DNA of 64,000 nucleotides from Sphingopyxis sp. H073 (GTDB lineage Bacteria; Pseudomonadota; Alphaproteobacteria; Sphingomonadales; Sphingomonadaceae): NCBI RefSeq assembly GCF_001468395.1, contig NZ_LNSG01000006.1, positions 62,001 to 126,000 of the forward strand, read 5' to 3'. Shown piece by piece: positions 52,921 to 60,504 of this stretch (position 1 is its first letter; each line of letters starts with the position of its first letter). The notes under the pieces were generated by a model. It saw only the letters and a program-made list of their open reading frames with translations, ran no database searches and was not told where the DNA came from. The position numbers and the translations under genes were made by a program.

Positions 52921-52994
52921 GTGTCAGTCACTGCGCCGACTATCGCAGTGCGCCTAGGATTTATCCAATAGGCTGTGCCTATAGTTTCCATAGC
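52921..52994 (-). repeat. 74-bp promoter-like block, copy B
   Basis: Gap-free match to 37624-37697. It lies between the second msrB start (52872) and the LysR stop (53017), so it is the promoter region of the msrB-msrA-GST-corA genes. It carries OxyR-like site B. Confidence 0.65.
52968..52993. promoter_or_regulatory. OxyR-type operator, site B
   Basis: ATAG 52968-52971, CTAT 52979-52982 and ATAG 52990-52993, each separated by seven bases; the core is identical to site A except one base in the second spacer. About 95 bases upstream of the second msrB start. Confidence 0.6.
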
Positions 52995-53016
52995 ACCGAC
53001 GCTCTCGCGACGGGGT

Positions 53017-53892
53017 TTAGTGCCACGCATATCCGGCTGCCAGTTGCGCGATCTTCCGTATCTCGACGGGTGCGGTGGAGCCAGATACCGTCGCGATCAC
53101 GACTTCGCGCTCCAGGGCAAATCCCTCGATCGGCCGCGTAACAAGACCGGGCGCCGTGGCGGATCGTTCCGGAAGAATGCATATGGCGGTGCCATCGGCG
53201 ACGAAGTGTTGCACCCAGTCCTCGCGGTCCGATCGAAAGCGGGGCTGCATGAGCAGGTCGTGCCGCGCGAAATGATCGAGGATCTGATCGCGAAACTCGC
53301 ACTTGAGGCGATCGACGAAAGGAAACTCGAGCAGGTCTTCTCCGCGCACGATTTCGCGGGATGCCAAGGGATGGCTCGCAGAACAGCCCAGTACGAAGCG
53401 CTCTCTGAATAGCGGATGCACATCGAGCTTAGGCTCCGGCCTTGTCTCGCGCGGCATGATGCACGCATGATATTTTCCGGACAGAATGTCCGAGGTGTCC
53501 TCGTTCGGCTGAAGCGAGTGCAGCTTGATTTCAATGGATGGCACCTCCGCCAACGCGCTCTCGAAAAACGCGGCAAACTCCTGCGGTCCGACAGTCGGCG
53601 CGACCGCCACATCCAGAACACGGTGCATCCCCATCGCCCAGTTCTCGGAATGATTGCGGACGCTTCGCATCGCCACCAGCATGCGCCGGAATTCTGTCTC
53701 GACGTCCCGGCCAAGGCCGGTCAGGCGACTGTTTTTCCCGTCGCGGTGAATCAGCGGCCCGCCGAGCTCCTCTTCCAAGCGGCGGATTGCGCGGGTCAGG
53801 CTCGGCTGCGACACACCGCTCAGGCGAGCGGCCGCTGTAAAATTCAGCGTCTTGGCCAAGTTGATGAAATAGCTGACCTGATTGAGTTCCAT
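53017..53892 (-). CDS. LysR-family regulator with central cysteines
   Basis: 291 aa from the ATG at 53892 (MELNQVSYFINLAKTLNFTA). The HTH is AARLSGVSQPSLTRAIRRLEEELGGPLI. The effector domain has three cysteines: ACIMPRE, VLGCSASHP and RLKCEFRDQ. The last lies near where OxyR places its redox Cys, but the OxyR C-x8-C pair is not obvious. It is a candidate binder of the OxyR-type sites, one of which (B) lies just past its stop. Its own promoter region carries two copies of the MarR-type palindrome. Confidence 0.85.
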   Translation of the reverse strand: MELNQVSYFINLAKTLNFTAAARLSGVSQPSLTRAIRRLEEELGGPLIHRDGKNSRLTGLGRDVETEFRRMLVAMRSVRNHSENWAMGMHRVLDVAVAPTVGPQEFAAFFESALAEVPSIEIKLHSLQPNEDTSDILSGKYHACIMPRETRPEPKLDVHPLFRERFVLGCSASHPLASREIVRGEDLLEFPFVDRLKCEFRDQILDHFARHDLLMQPRFRSDREDWVQHFVADGTAICILPERSATAPGLVTRPIEGFALEREVVIATVSGSTAPVEIRKIAQLAAGYAWH

Positions 53893-53960
53893 AGTCCGTC
53901 GATCCATGCGCCTGACTGATGCTTCTTCCGAAAGACCGCGTTCCTGGGAGAGGCGAAATA

Positions 53961-53979
53961 AGTATGCGCGACGCATATA
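53961..53979. promoter_or_regulatory. MarR-type palindrome, near copy
   Basis: AGTATGCG-CGA-CGCATATA, matching TATATGCG-N3-CGCATATA except for two bases in the left arm. It lies 69 bases upstream of the LysR start. Confidence 0.5.
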
Positions 53980-54000
53980 ATCATAGTGTGCAGCTTTGTC

Positions 54001-54019
54001 TATATGCGCGGCGCATATA
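54001..54019. promoter_or_regulatory. MarR-type palindrome, perfect copy
   Basis: TATATGCG-CGG-CGCATATA, a perfect 8-3-8 inverted repeat identical in both arms to the one before the MarR gene at 35141. It is exactly 40 bases from its neighbour at 53961, so two dimers could bind on the same DNA face. Confidence 0.6.
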
Positions 54020-54244
54020 TTTTATACGCGATGCGATGCGTAGCCGTGGCCGTGGCCGTGCGCTCGGGCTGCCGAAAGGTCTGGGAACACAACGGCGAAG
54101 CCTCCAGACGGCGGTCCGACGCATATGACAGCGACAATATTCACGTGTATTCGCGAGGCTGGCTCTTAGCTGTCCGGACACCTCGAGGCGTCTGAAGAAC
54201 TAGATTGATCTAAAGCTTGCGCCGCCTTGCTCTGCGACGGGGCC

Positions 54245-54526
54245 CTATGCGCCGCCCCTCCGCGCCCGGATCTCGGCGGGATCGAACTGATACAGGATAC
54301 GGCCCGCAGGCATATAATTTAGGGTCATCAGTGCGCCGTTACGCACCTTGAGGAAATGCAGCGTGTCGCGCGCCGCGCAAACCCAGCCCAAACCCTGCCA
54401 ATCGCCGGGCCCGGCGAGCTCCACCGCATCATCGACCGGAATCACCAGATCGATCTCACCATAGGGATGGCCGTGACAATGACCAACGAATATCGTGTCG
54501 GCGCCCGGCTGCCGGCCAGCCACCAC
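54245..54526 (-). pseudogene. N-terminally truncated DUF4863 (hydroxylaminobenzoate-lyase-like) gene
   Basis: About 93 codons whose product (HPYGEIDLVIPVDDAVELAG, GPGDWQGLGWVCAARDTLHF, NGALMTLNYMPAGRILYQFD) corresponds to the C-terminal half of DUF4863 proteins, a family that includes 4-hydroxylaminobenzoate lyases. An in-frame TGA lies about five codons upstream of the first usable GTG and no N-terminal half is visible. It is likely inactive. Confidence 0.5.
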
Positions 54527-54565
54527 CTCGGTACCGTGGTCTCATTCTTAGCGGACGGGTCACCG

Positions 54566-55411
54566 TCAGCCTGATTGGCGCCCCTGATATGCCTCTCTGT
54601 GAGCGGCGAGGAAGGCGGTCAGCTTGGTTGGCATGCGTCCCGTTATTTGCTCGACCTCTGTTGTGGTCCTGTCCTCCGACCCATATGAGATCGCGTCGTC
54701 CATGCGCGCGAGCGTGTCCGCATATCCCTCAGGAATGCCGAACCCGGCGTAGCGGCGTGCAAGCTGCTCCACCGATAACCGGCAGTGGTGGACGGGGCGC
54801 TGGGCCACGGCGGTGATTCGGTCCGCAACCTCGTCATATGAGAGAGCTTCAGGACCGGTCAGGATCCTTTCTCCTGACCCGAAAACTGGATCCACCAAGG
54901 CTTCGACTGCGACCGCCGCTATGTCGGCTGCGTCGATGAACGGGATACGCCCATGCTTCGTCGCCGAGTAGATGCAACCCTCGTTGATGATCGACGGGAG
55001 ATGCTGCGTAACGAAGTTCTGCATAAACCAGCTCGGGCGCAGTATCGTCCAGCGAGGCGCGTTGGCGTTGAGCCAACGATGAACCTCACCCATCATCGGC
55101 CCGCCCTCGTCGATAGACGATGCGCTCAGCAGCACCAGCTGGGCCACTCCTTGTGCCACGGCCTGTTCCAGCAGCGGGCGCATGACGGTCAGGTGGTCCG
55201 TTCGGTCGGTAGGAGCGACCAAGTAGATCGCGTCCACACCGTCGAGCGCGGTACGGTGGGAGGCAACGTCGCCCCACTCGAAGCGAACCTGCTCCGGCAT
55301 CGTGGCGTTGCGGGTTGCGATGCGGGGTTCGACACCGCGTGCCGTAAGCTGCTGCGCAACCAGCGCGCCCGTCTTGCCCGTGCCCCCAGTCACCAAGACC
55401 CGATCAACCAT
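54566..55411 (-). CDS. NmrA-like NAD(P)-binding oxidoreductase
   Basis: 281 aa from the ATG at 55411, overlapping the SnoaL-like gene end by eight bases. The Rossmann motif VLVTGGTGKTGALVAQQL is at the N-terminus. LVLLSASSIDEGG and TILRPSWFMQNF are NmrA/QOR2-type signatures. This group includes quinone reductases and redox sensors. It is operonic with the SnoaL-like gene and divergent from a TetR regulator, which likely controls both. Confidence 0.85.
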   Translation of the reverse strand: MVDRVLVTGGTGKTGALVAQQLTARGVEPRIATRNATMPEQVRFEWGDVASHRTALDGVDAIYLVAPTDRTDHLTVMRPLLEQAVAQGVAQLVLLSASSIDEGGPMMGEVHRWLNANAPRWTILRPSWFMQNFVTQHLPSIINEGCIYSATKHGRIPFIDAADIAAVAVEALVDPVFGSGERILTGPEALSYDEVADRITAVAQRPVHHCRLSVEQLARRYAGFGIPEGYADTLARMDDAISYGSEDRTTTEVEQITGRMPTKLTAFLAAHREAYQGRQSG

Positions 55412-55859
55412 GGTCTGACGCTCCGCCGACAAGGGCATCGACAACCGCGCTGCCGCGAAGCGCGCGCAGCACCACCAGCGGGTTCCAGTAATCGCGATAG
55501 TGCATAATCCGCCCGGCGTCCGTCCGGATCACGGATATGTAGCGTTGGTCATAGGATTCCCCGGTCGCAACGCCGCTTCCGAAGCCTTCGAACTCGACAA
55601 TGGTAACATCGGGGTCGGTCGTGGCGTGAATGGTCGGCTCACCCATGCGGTCGAAGGCTATCATGTCACCAAGGCTTTCAAGGTGACGCGCGATAGCAGC
55701 CTTTCCAACCAACCGGGTCGGAAGGCCTGGCGGCGAATAAGGAAATTCCATCACCCCATTTTCAGCCACCATGTCGAGAAAGGTGGCAGCATCGGGAGCG
55801 AGACGATCACCCAATGCCTTTCGAAGCATCGCTGAAAAGCTTTCCACACTGTCTGTCAT
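55404..55859 (-). CDS. SnoaL/NTF2-like protein
   Basis: 151 aa. The NTF2-like cone fold is suggested by FLDMVAENGVMEFPYSPPGL, ESYDQRYISVIRTDAGRIMH and YRDYWNPLVVLRAL. Members act as small isomerases or hydrolases or bind hydrophobic ligands. It is the first gene of the operon with the NmrA-like reductase. Two GGAAC-N6-GTTCC palindromes lie between it and the divergent TetR gene. Confidence 0.8.
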   Translation of the reverse strand: MTDSVESFSAMLRKALGDRLAPDAATFLDMVAENGVMEFPYSPPGLPTRLVGKAAIARHLESLGDMIAFDRMGEPTIHATTDPDVTIVEFEGFGSGVATGESYDQRYISVIRTDAGRIMHYRDYWNPLVVLRALRGSAVVDALVGGASDHG

Positions 55860-55878
55860 GAACTAATCCCAATCGGTT

Positions 55879-55894
55879 GGAACGGTAGCGTTCC
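55879..55894. promoter_or_regulatory. TetR operator candidate 1 (GGAAC-N6-GTTCC)
   Basis: GGAAC at 55879-55883 and GTTCC at 55890-55894 with symmetric inner bases (GGAACG and CGTTCC). It lies 20 bases from the SnoaL-like start and 25 from the TetR start. Confidence 0.6.
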
Positions 55895-55918
55895 GCTGAG
55901 ATATATAGGAAGGCATCG

Positions 55919-56545
55919 ATGGAACACAAGCGTTCCGACGGAAATCCGAAAGCAGCCCGTGTTCTCAGCGGAGCAGCGGTCATGCGTGCTGACGTAACGA
56001 ATGCACTGACGCGCAGCTTCTTCGAAGAATGGGCAAGGACTGGCTATGCGGGTCTGAGCCTCGAACGGGTGGCGCGAACTGCAGGGGTCGGCAAGGCTGC
56101 GCTTTACCGCCGCTGGCCGGACAAGGTGTCGATGGCCAGCGATTTGCTGTCGCATGTCGGGTTGACGATGACCGATGTGGAAGAGCACGGCTCGCTGGAG
56201 GCTGATCTGCAAGCGGTGCTCCTCGCCATCCGCCGCGTTCTGAGGCATCCCAAGGTGCGACGGATTCTGACCGACCTTCATGGCGAGATCGAGCGGACGC
56301 CGGCATTGGAAATGGCGATCCGGCCTTTCCAGCGCGCACGGCGCGAGCGGATCAATGGCCTGATTAATCGGGCGATCAAACGCCGGGAAGTGTCGCCCTT
56401 GGTGGACCGTGAGATGGCGGCCGACCTCATCGCAGCCCCGTTATACTGGCGGATCGCGGTATTGGGGGGACGATCGGATCGCGCCTACATCAAGCGGCTT
56501 GCCCTCGTCACGGGCGCCGCGCTTCGCGCAAGCGCGCCTTCGTAA
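55919..56545 (+). CDS. TetR-family regulator
   Basis: 208 aa. The N-terminal HTH is GLSLERVARTAGVGKAALYRRWPDKVSMAS, preceded by a 35-residue extension. The C-terminal domain has LHGEIERTPALEMAIRPFQRARRERINGLI, typical of the TetR_C_11-like group. It is divergent from the SnoaL/NmrA operon, which it probably represses through the two palindromes, one of which overlaps its own start. The ligand is unknown; aromatic or quinone-like inducers suit the neighbours. Confidence 0.87.
   Translation: MEHKRSDGNPKAARVLSGAAVMRADVTNALTRSFFEEWARTGYAGLSLERVARTAGVGKAALYRRWPDKVSMASDLLSHVGLTMTDVEEHGSLEADLQAVLLAIRRVLRHPKVRRILTDLHGEIERTPALEMAIRPFQRARRERINGLINRAIKRREVSPLVDREMAADLIAAPLYWRIAVLGGRSDRAYIKRLALVTGAALRASAPS
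55921..55936. promoter_or_regulatory. TetR operator candidate 2 overlapping its own start
   Basis: GGAAC at 55921-55925 and GTTCC at 55932-55936, the same GGAAC-N6-GTTCC layout as 55879-55894, 42 bases away (four helical turns). It covers the first codons of the TetR gene, consistent with autoregulation. Confidence 0.5.
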
Positions 56546-56588
56546 TTTGCCTTCCAGATCGGCCCATCACGTCCGCAAATTGCGAGCC

Positions 56589-57128
56589 CTACCCGTCGCC
56601 ACTTTTCCCGCGTTCCACCCCCCGTTCGTGCAATTCGGCGTCGATGGGGCAGTTGGTGCAGCCGTCATAGCAGCACAGGCGGCAGATGCGGTAGGAATGC
56701 TCCAGGTTTTCCAGGCGATCGCGCAGGACGCGTTCAGCCATGTCGCATAGGATTTTCAGTTCGTCGGGCTTCAGGATCGATAATCCTTCGGCAATCACCT
56801 CGTCGCGCGAAGCAAGAACCTCGTCGCTCGCAATCTTTCCGGTTGGAGTGAGGTAGAGGGCCCGCGTGCGCCCATCTGACGAATGCTCCCTGCGTTCGAT
56901 CAATCCCTCGGTAGCCAATCGATCCACCAGGCGAACCGTCCCTGCATGGGAAAGGCCTACCCCGACCGCAAGCATGCGGATCGAGAGCCCGGGCTGGTGC
57001 GCGAGTAGCGCCAGCGCTGAGGCGGCGGGGCCAGCTTCCGGTGCCCGCGATGAACTAGCGCGAACGATGTCGTCGCTGATCATCAGTGCGAACGCCCCAA
57101 ATATATTGCGGTCTCGAGGTCCATCCAT
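56589..57128 (-). CDS. MarR-family regulator with C-terminal cysteine cluster, paralogue 2
   Basis: 179 aa from the ATG at 57128 (MDGPRDRNIFGAFALMISDD); longer frames would run through the presumed operator. The winged HTH includes LLAHQPGLSIRMLAVGVGLSHAGTVRLVDRLATEGLI. The tail has ICRLCCYDGCTNCPID, again CX2CX4CX2C with one extra Cys. It is a paralogue of 34605-35141 with related DNA-recognition helices (LSHAG in both). It probably senses oxidants or metals through the cluster. It stands alone, convergent with the TetR gene. Confidence 0.83.
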   Translation of the reverse strand: MDGPRDRNIFGAFALMISDDIVRASSSRAPEAGPAASALALLAHQPGLSIRMLAVGVGLSHAGTVRLVDRLATEGLIERREHSSDGRTRALYLTPTGKIASDEVLASRDEVIAEGLSILKPDELKILCDMAERVLRDRLENLEHSYRICRLCCYDGCTNCPIDAELHERGVERGKSGDG

Positions 57129-57137
57129 CGGCGCGTC

Positions 57138-57158
57138 TATATGTGCGCGGGGCATAGA
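57138..57158. promoter_or_regulatory. Degenerate MarR-type palindrome before paralogue 2
   Basis: The left arm TATATGTG (7 of 8 to consensus) and right arm GGCATAGA (6 of 8) are separated by five rather than three bases. It sits ten bases before the MarR start at 57128, in the same place as the perfect palindrome in front of paralogue 1. Confidence 0.35.
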
Positions 57159-57407
57159 CAGCAAGTCATAGACTAGCCTCCTTTTATCCGCGCGTCCGGC
57201 GAGGAAATCTCGGTTTTAAAAGGGTTTTGATTCCACCGACTGATAGCGCGCGCCAAAAAAATCACTTCCATCTTATCAAGGCGCCGGGCTGGATTGATAC
57301 CTTGGGGCTATGGCGCGCGACGAACGGGTTAAAAAAATGCCCGAGGTCGCGGCTAAGAATGTGTCAGCGCCGCCATCGACGCCGCGCAGGTGATGATATG
57401 CAAGACC

Positions 57408-58094
57408 TCAAGCTTCACCCCGGTGTCGCACCTCCACCATGTCACCGCGCGCAATCATGATTGTATCGATTTCATCCAAGAACAGTCCATGCTCCAGGAC
57501 GCCCGGGATTGTGGTGATCGCGGCGGCGATCTCGCGCGGCCTTGGTATCTCATCCAAAGCTGCGTCCAGGATGTAATTGCCCTGGTCCGTGAGATAGGGC
57601 GTCCCACCCGCTTCGCGAACAGTAACACGGGCTCCGAGTGCGGACAGGCGTGCACGAACAAACTCGGTGGCGAAAGGAACCACCTCCACGGGCAGAGGGA
57701 ATTTGCCGAGCTGCGCAACAAGCTTGCTGGAATCGGCGATGATGATCACGCGCGTGGATGCGGACTCGGTGATTTTCTCGCGAAGCAGGGCGCCGCCTCC
57801 CCCTTTGATGGCTTGGAAGCGGTCATCGATTTCATCGGCGCCGTCGATCGTCAGGTCGACAGCGCTAAGCTGTTGAAAGGGAACAAGCGGCACCGCAAGA
57901 CGGAGAGCTAGAGCTTCGGTCGCTTGGGATGTGGCGACCGCGGTGATGCGAAGGCCGTGCTTGATGCGCTCGCTGAGGCTTTTCACGGCATAAGCGGCGG
58001 TGCTTCCGGTCCCTAACCCGACAAGCATGCCATCGCGAACCTCATCGACTGCTCTCACCGCCGCGATCGATTTCTCAGCGACGAAGTTGGACAT
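57408..58094 (-). CDS. rpiA: Ribose-5-phosphate isomerase A
   Basis: 228 aa from the ATG at 58094, preceded by GGAGGGG. Signatures: LVGLGTGSTAAYAVKSL, DLTIDGADEIDDRFQAIKGGGGALLREKI and LGKFPLPVEVVPF. It interconverts ribulose 5-phosphate and ribose 5-phosphate, directly downstream of the Gnd reaction encoded at 37720-38697. Both may be here to support NADPH production under oxidative stress. The intergenic region upstream carries a copy of the MarR-type palindrome. Confidence 0.92.
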   Translation of the reverse strand: MSNFVAEKSIAAVRAVDEVRDGMLVGLGTGSTAAYAVKSLSERIKHGLRITAVATSQATEALALRLAVPLVPFQQLSAVDLTIDGADEIDDRFQAIKGGGGALLREKITESASTRVIIIADSSKLVAQLGKFPLPVEVVPFATEFVRARLSALGARVTVREAGGTPYLTDQGNYILDAALDEIPRPREIAAAITTIPGVLEHGLFLDEIDTIMIARGDMVEVRHRGEA

Positions 58095-58564
58095 GGAGCG
58101 AGACCCCTCCTTTCTGGCCGAGCGGCCAGCCTTAATACCTGCGGAATGCAGTCGCGCGAACAAGGTTTGACGCTTCCAACTCGGTAGGCCGTTACCACTT
58201 CCTCTCTAAATTGTCGCGCTGCCGCCCATGAGGTGCACGGATACGTATATGAATGGCGCATATATCTGTTTTGCGTTTTATGCCTTCGATCTCACCGTCT
58301 GACGTTCCGCGCCCATGTTCAACTGCGCCGCGCGGACGCAGGGCGCAGATGCAGGACTGATTCTGCAAAGCAAGGGAAGACGCGAACAGTTATGTGCATC
58401 CGTGCGACCCAAATGGAGGGCTCTTCAACCAAAACTGGAACCGAAAATCGATGCAATTGGAACTTAGCCTTTTCGGATTACGACACGATTGAGCCGGCTC
58501 TGGAATCACTTCGCGATAGCCCCGCTCGCATTGTATTGCGAACCGCCCTCACTAGATTAGACCC
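58095..58564. other. Divergent control region between rpiA and thioredoxin/MsrA-like gene
   Basis: 470 bases with no supported gene. It contains the MarR-type palindrome at 58246-58264, about 150 bases from the rpiA start and 300 from the thioredoxin-like start. Confidence 0.4.
58246..58264. promoter_or_regulatory. MarR-type palindrome, near copy
   Basis: TATATGAA-TGG-CGCATATA: the right arm is a perfect match and the left arm differs in the two inner bases. It is the fourth clear member of the family. Confidence 0.5.
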
Positions 58565-59500
58565 ATGCAACAAAATCTAGTTTCCTTGCGCGAGCATCGC
58601 GAGCTCGGCGACGTCGCCTGGCTGCGCGATCTGGACGCCGGTCTCGCGGTCGCAGCCGAGCAGAGAAAACCGGTTCTGCTGCTCTTTCAGGAGGTGCCGG
58701 GCTGCTCGACGTGCGTGCGTTTCGGGCAGGATGTACTGACCCATCCCTTGATGGTGGAACTTATCGCAGATCGGTTCGTGCCCGTGGCCATCTTCAACAA
58801 CCGCCCGGGGGCGGACGCCGAGATCCTGCGCCGCTTCGACGAGCCATCATGGAATAATCCCGTGGTGCGGTTTCTCGGGCCCGATGGCGCCGAGTTGCTG
58901 CCCAAGCTCGCCGATCGTTATGATGCGCCGGCTCTGCACCAAAAGATCGTCGCCGTGCTGGAATTGCTCGGCGGCGACGTTCCTGGCTACTTCCGCCTGT
59001 TGGGGCGCGACCTGCTGATCGAAAATGGCCTCAGCAAATCGGCGACCTACACGACGCCGTGCTTCTGGTCGGGCGAAACGAGCCTCGCGCAGCATCCGGC
59101 GGTCATCACGACCGACGCTGGCTGGATCGATGGCGAGGAAGTGGTGCAGGTCCATTTCGATCCCCGCGCGGCGGCGCGTTCCGAACTCGATGCTTATGCC
59201 CACGAGGAGGGATTTGGCGCGATCGACAGTGGCGGGTTCGCGCTTGACGGTGAACCGCAATTCTATCTGCGCAAAAATGCGGCGCGCCATCTGCCGCTGA
59301 CGCCGGCTCAGCGCACGCAGATCAACCTCGCTATACCCTATCGCACACCGCTCGCGGACTTTCTCAGCCCGCAACAATGCGCGTGGCTAGCCAATCCGCG
59401 GCTAGAAGCACCGGGCGAGAATGAAGCCTATCGCAAGGACATTCGCGAAAGCCGGCCCGTGCTGGCGCAGCGGCTTGGTTTGGTCGAAAAGGAGACATGA
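58565..59500 (+). CDS. Thioredoxin-fold / MsrA-like fusion protein
   Basis: 311 aa. Residues about 20-140 form a thioredoxin-like domain with the CxxC in VPGCSTCVRFGQDVL. Residues about 155-240 resemble MsrA: TTPCFWSGETSLAQHPAVIT parallels the GCFWG active site, followed by GWIDGEEVVQVHFDPRAAAR. The first Cys of the MsrA site is present. The C-terminal 70 residues (PLTPAQRTQINLAIPYRTPL) also align with the end of reductase-type domains. It might be a self-recycling methionine sulfoxide reductase. It is coupled to the SirB1-like gene downstream. Confidence 0.65.
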   Translation: MQQNLVSLREHRELGDVAWLRDLDAGLAVAAEQRKPVLLLFQEVPGCSTCVRFGQDVLTHPLMVELIADRFVPVAIFNNRPGADAEILRRFDEPSWNNPVVRFLGPDGAELLPKLADRYDAPALHQKIVAVLELLGGDVPGYFRLLGRDLLIENGLSKSATYTTPCFWSGETSLAQHPAVITTDAGWIDGEEVVQVHFDPRAAARSELDAYAHEEGFGAIDSGGFALDGEPQFYLRKNAARHLPLTPAQRTQINLAIPYRTPLADFLSPQQCAWLANPRLEAPGENEAYRKDIRESRPVLAQRLGLVEKET

Positions 59501-59502
59501 TC

Positions 59503-60294
59503 ATGGATATTGCTGCCATCGGCCTCATCGAAGACGAAGATATCCTGCTCGACCTGGCATCGCTCGCTCTCAGCCAACTCGATCATGAAAATGCGGACAT
59601 CGCCCATTATCTCGACATGCTCGAAGATATTGAGGACCGGGTGTGCGCTGAAGGCCGAAGCGCGTTCCTTCCGGAAGAACGGGCCGCGGCGCTTTCGCGC
59701 GTTCTGCACGGCGAACTGGGGTTCGTTGGCGACGATGAAACTTATGATGCACCCGTCAACGCGGACTTCATCAGGGTGCTGGACCGAAAGCGCGGCCTGC
59801 CGATTGCACTGTCGATCCTCTATGTCGCCATGGCCCGCCGGACGGGCTGGAGCGCCTATGTGCTCAATCTCCCCGGCAAGGTGCTTGTCCAGCTGGGCGA
59901 GAAGAATCCGGTGGTGCTCGATCCGTTTGCCGGAGGCGCTGTGCTGTCAGCGGGACAAGTTGCAGCGGTGTACCGTGCGAGTCTAGGCCAGGAAGGCGGC
60001 GCCGCCGCACTCAGCGCCGTGCGGATGAGCAATCGCGATGTGCTGGCCCGGCTGCTGAACAATCAGGGAATCCGCGCAGAGCAGGAAAAGGATCATCAGC
60101 GGGGTCTCGCAATTTATCAGCGGATAACCAGGGTCGCACCGAGGCGCCTCGAGGCCTGGCAAGATCTGGCGCGTCTGCAGTTGCAATCCCGCGATGTCGA
60201 GGGCGCCAAGGCAAGCCTGTTCGCCATGTCGGAAGTTGCACCTGACAGGCGGACTCGTGACCGGATCATGGAAGCATTTGAAGCCCTGAACTAG
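59503..60294 (+). CDS. SirB1-family transglutaminase-like/TPR protein
   Basis: 263 aa from the ATG at 59503, eight bases after AAGGAG; the ATG at 59497 overlaps the previous stop. DFIRVLDRKRGLPIALSILYVAMARRTGW is the SirB1/transglutaminase-like core. The usual Cys of true transglutaminases is not evident. The C-terminus (QEKDHQRGLAIYQRITRVAP and onward) forms TPR-like helices. Function is unknown. It follows the thioredoxin/MsrA-like gene directly. Confidence 0.8.
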   Translation: MDIAAIGLIEDEDILLDLASLALSQLDHENADIAHYLDMLEDIEDRVCAEGRSAFLPEERAAALSRVLHGELGFVGDDETYDAPVNADFIRVLDRKRGLPIALSILYVAMARRTGWSAYVLNLPGKVLVQLGEKNPVVLDPFAGGAVLSAGQVAAVYRASLGQEGGAAALSAVRMSNRDVLARLLNNQGIRAEQEKDHQRGLAIYQRITRVAPRRLEAWQDLARLQLQSRDVEGAKASLFAMSEVAPDRRTRDRIMEAFEALN

Positions 60295-60309
60295 ACGAGG
60301 CCTGACACA

Positions 60310-60492
60310 TCACATGTCGCTGCGCGCCGTTGCGCTCCTCTCCGGGGAGTCGACGTCGATGGCGATGTCCTTGGCTTCGAAGGGCGTCCCTACAAGCGGT
60401 GCGGCCTCGATAAAGACATGCCGCGAAATGTCGCAGGGCTGCTCCCCGAAAGGCGGCTCGACCGCGCCGATCGCGCGAAAACGACTGACCAC
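60310..60492 (-). CDS. Possible short protein, low support
   Basis: 60 codons from a GTG at 60492, 12 bases after the small membrane gene. The sequence (FRAIGAVEPPFGEQPCDISR, then HVFIEAAPLVG) has normal composition but matches no family I recognise. It may be a remnant or a short co-transcribed gene. Confidence 0.25.
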   Translation of the reverse strand: MVSRFRAIGAVEPPFGEQPCDISRHVFIEAAPLVGTPFEAKDIAIDVDSPERSATARSDM

Positions 60493-60504
60493 CCGCCGCC
60501 GGCA

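Larger units (their letters stand above)
53893..54244. other. LysR promoter region with paired palindromes
   Basis: About 350 bases without a gene between the LysR start and the end of a broken DUF4863 gene. It contains palindromes at 53961-53979 and 54001-54019 (40 bases apart, about four helical turns). Confidence 0.45.

Noticed and set aside
53017-53892. Calling the LysR gene oxyR
   Set aside because: The characteristic OxyR cysteine pair is not clearly present and its sequence resembles other LysR groups; only the operator geometry is OxyR-like.
57138-57164. Longer MarR start at 57164
   Set aside because: That start would put the presumed operator inside the coding region, and the internal ATG at 57128 gives the same operator-to-start distance as the paralogue.
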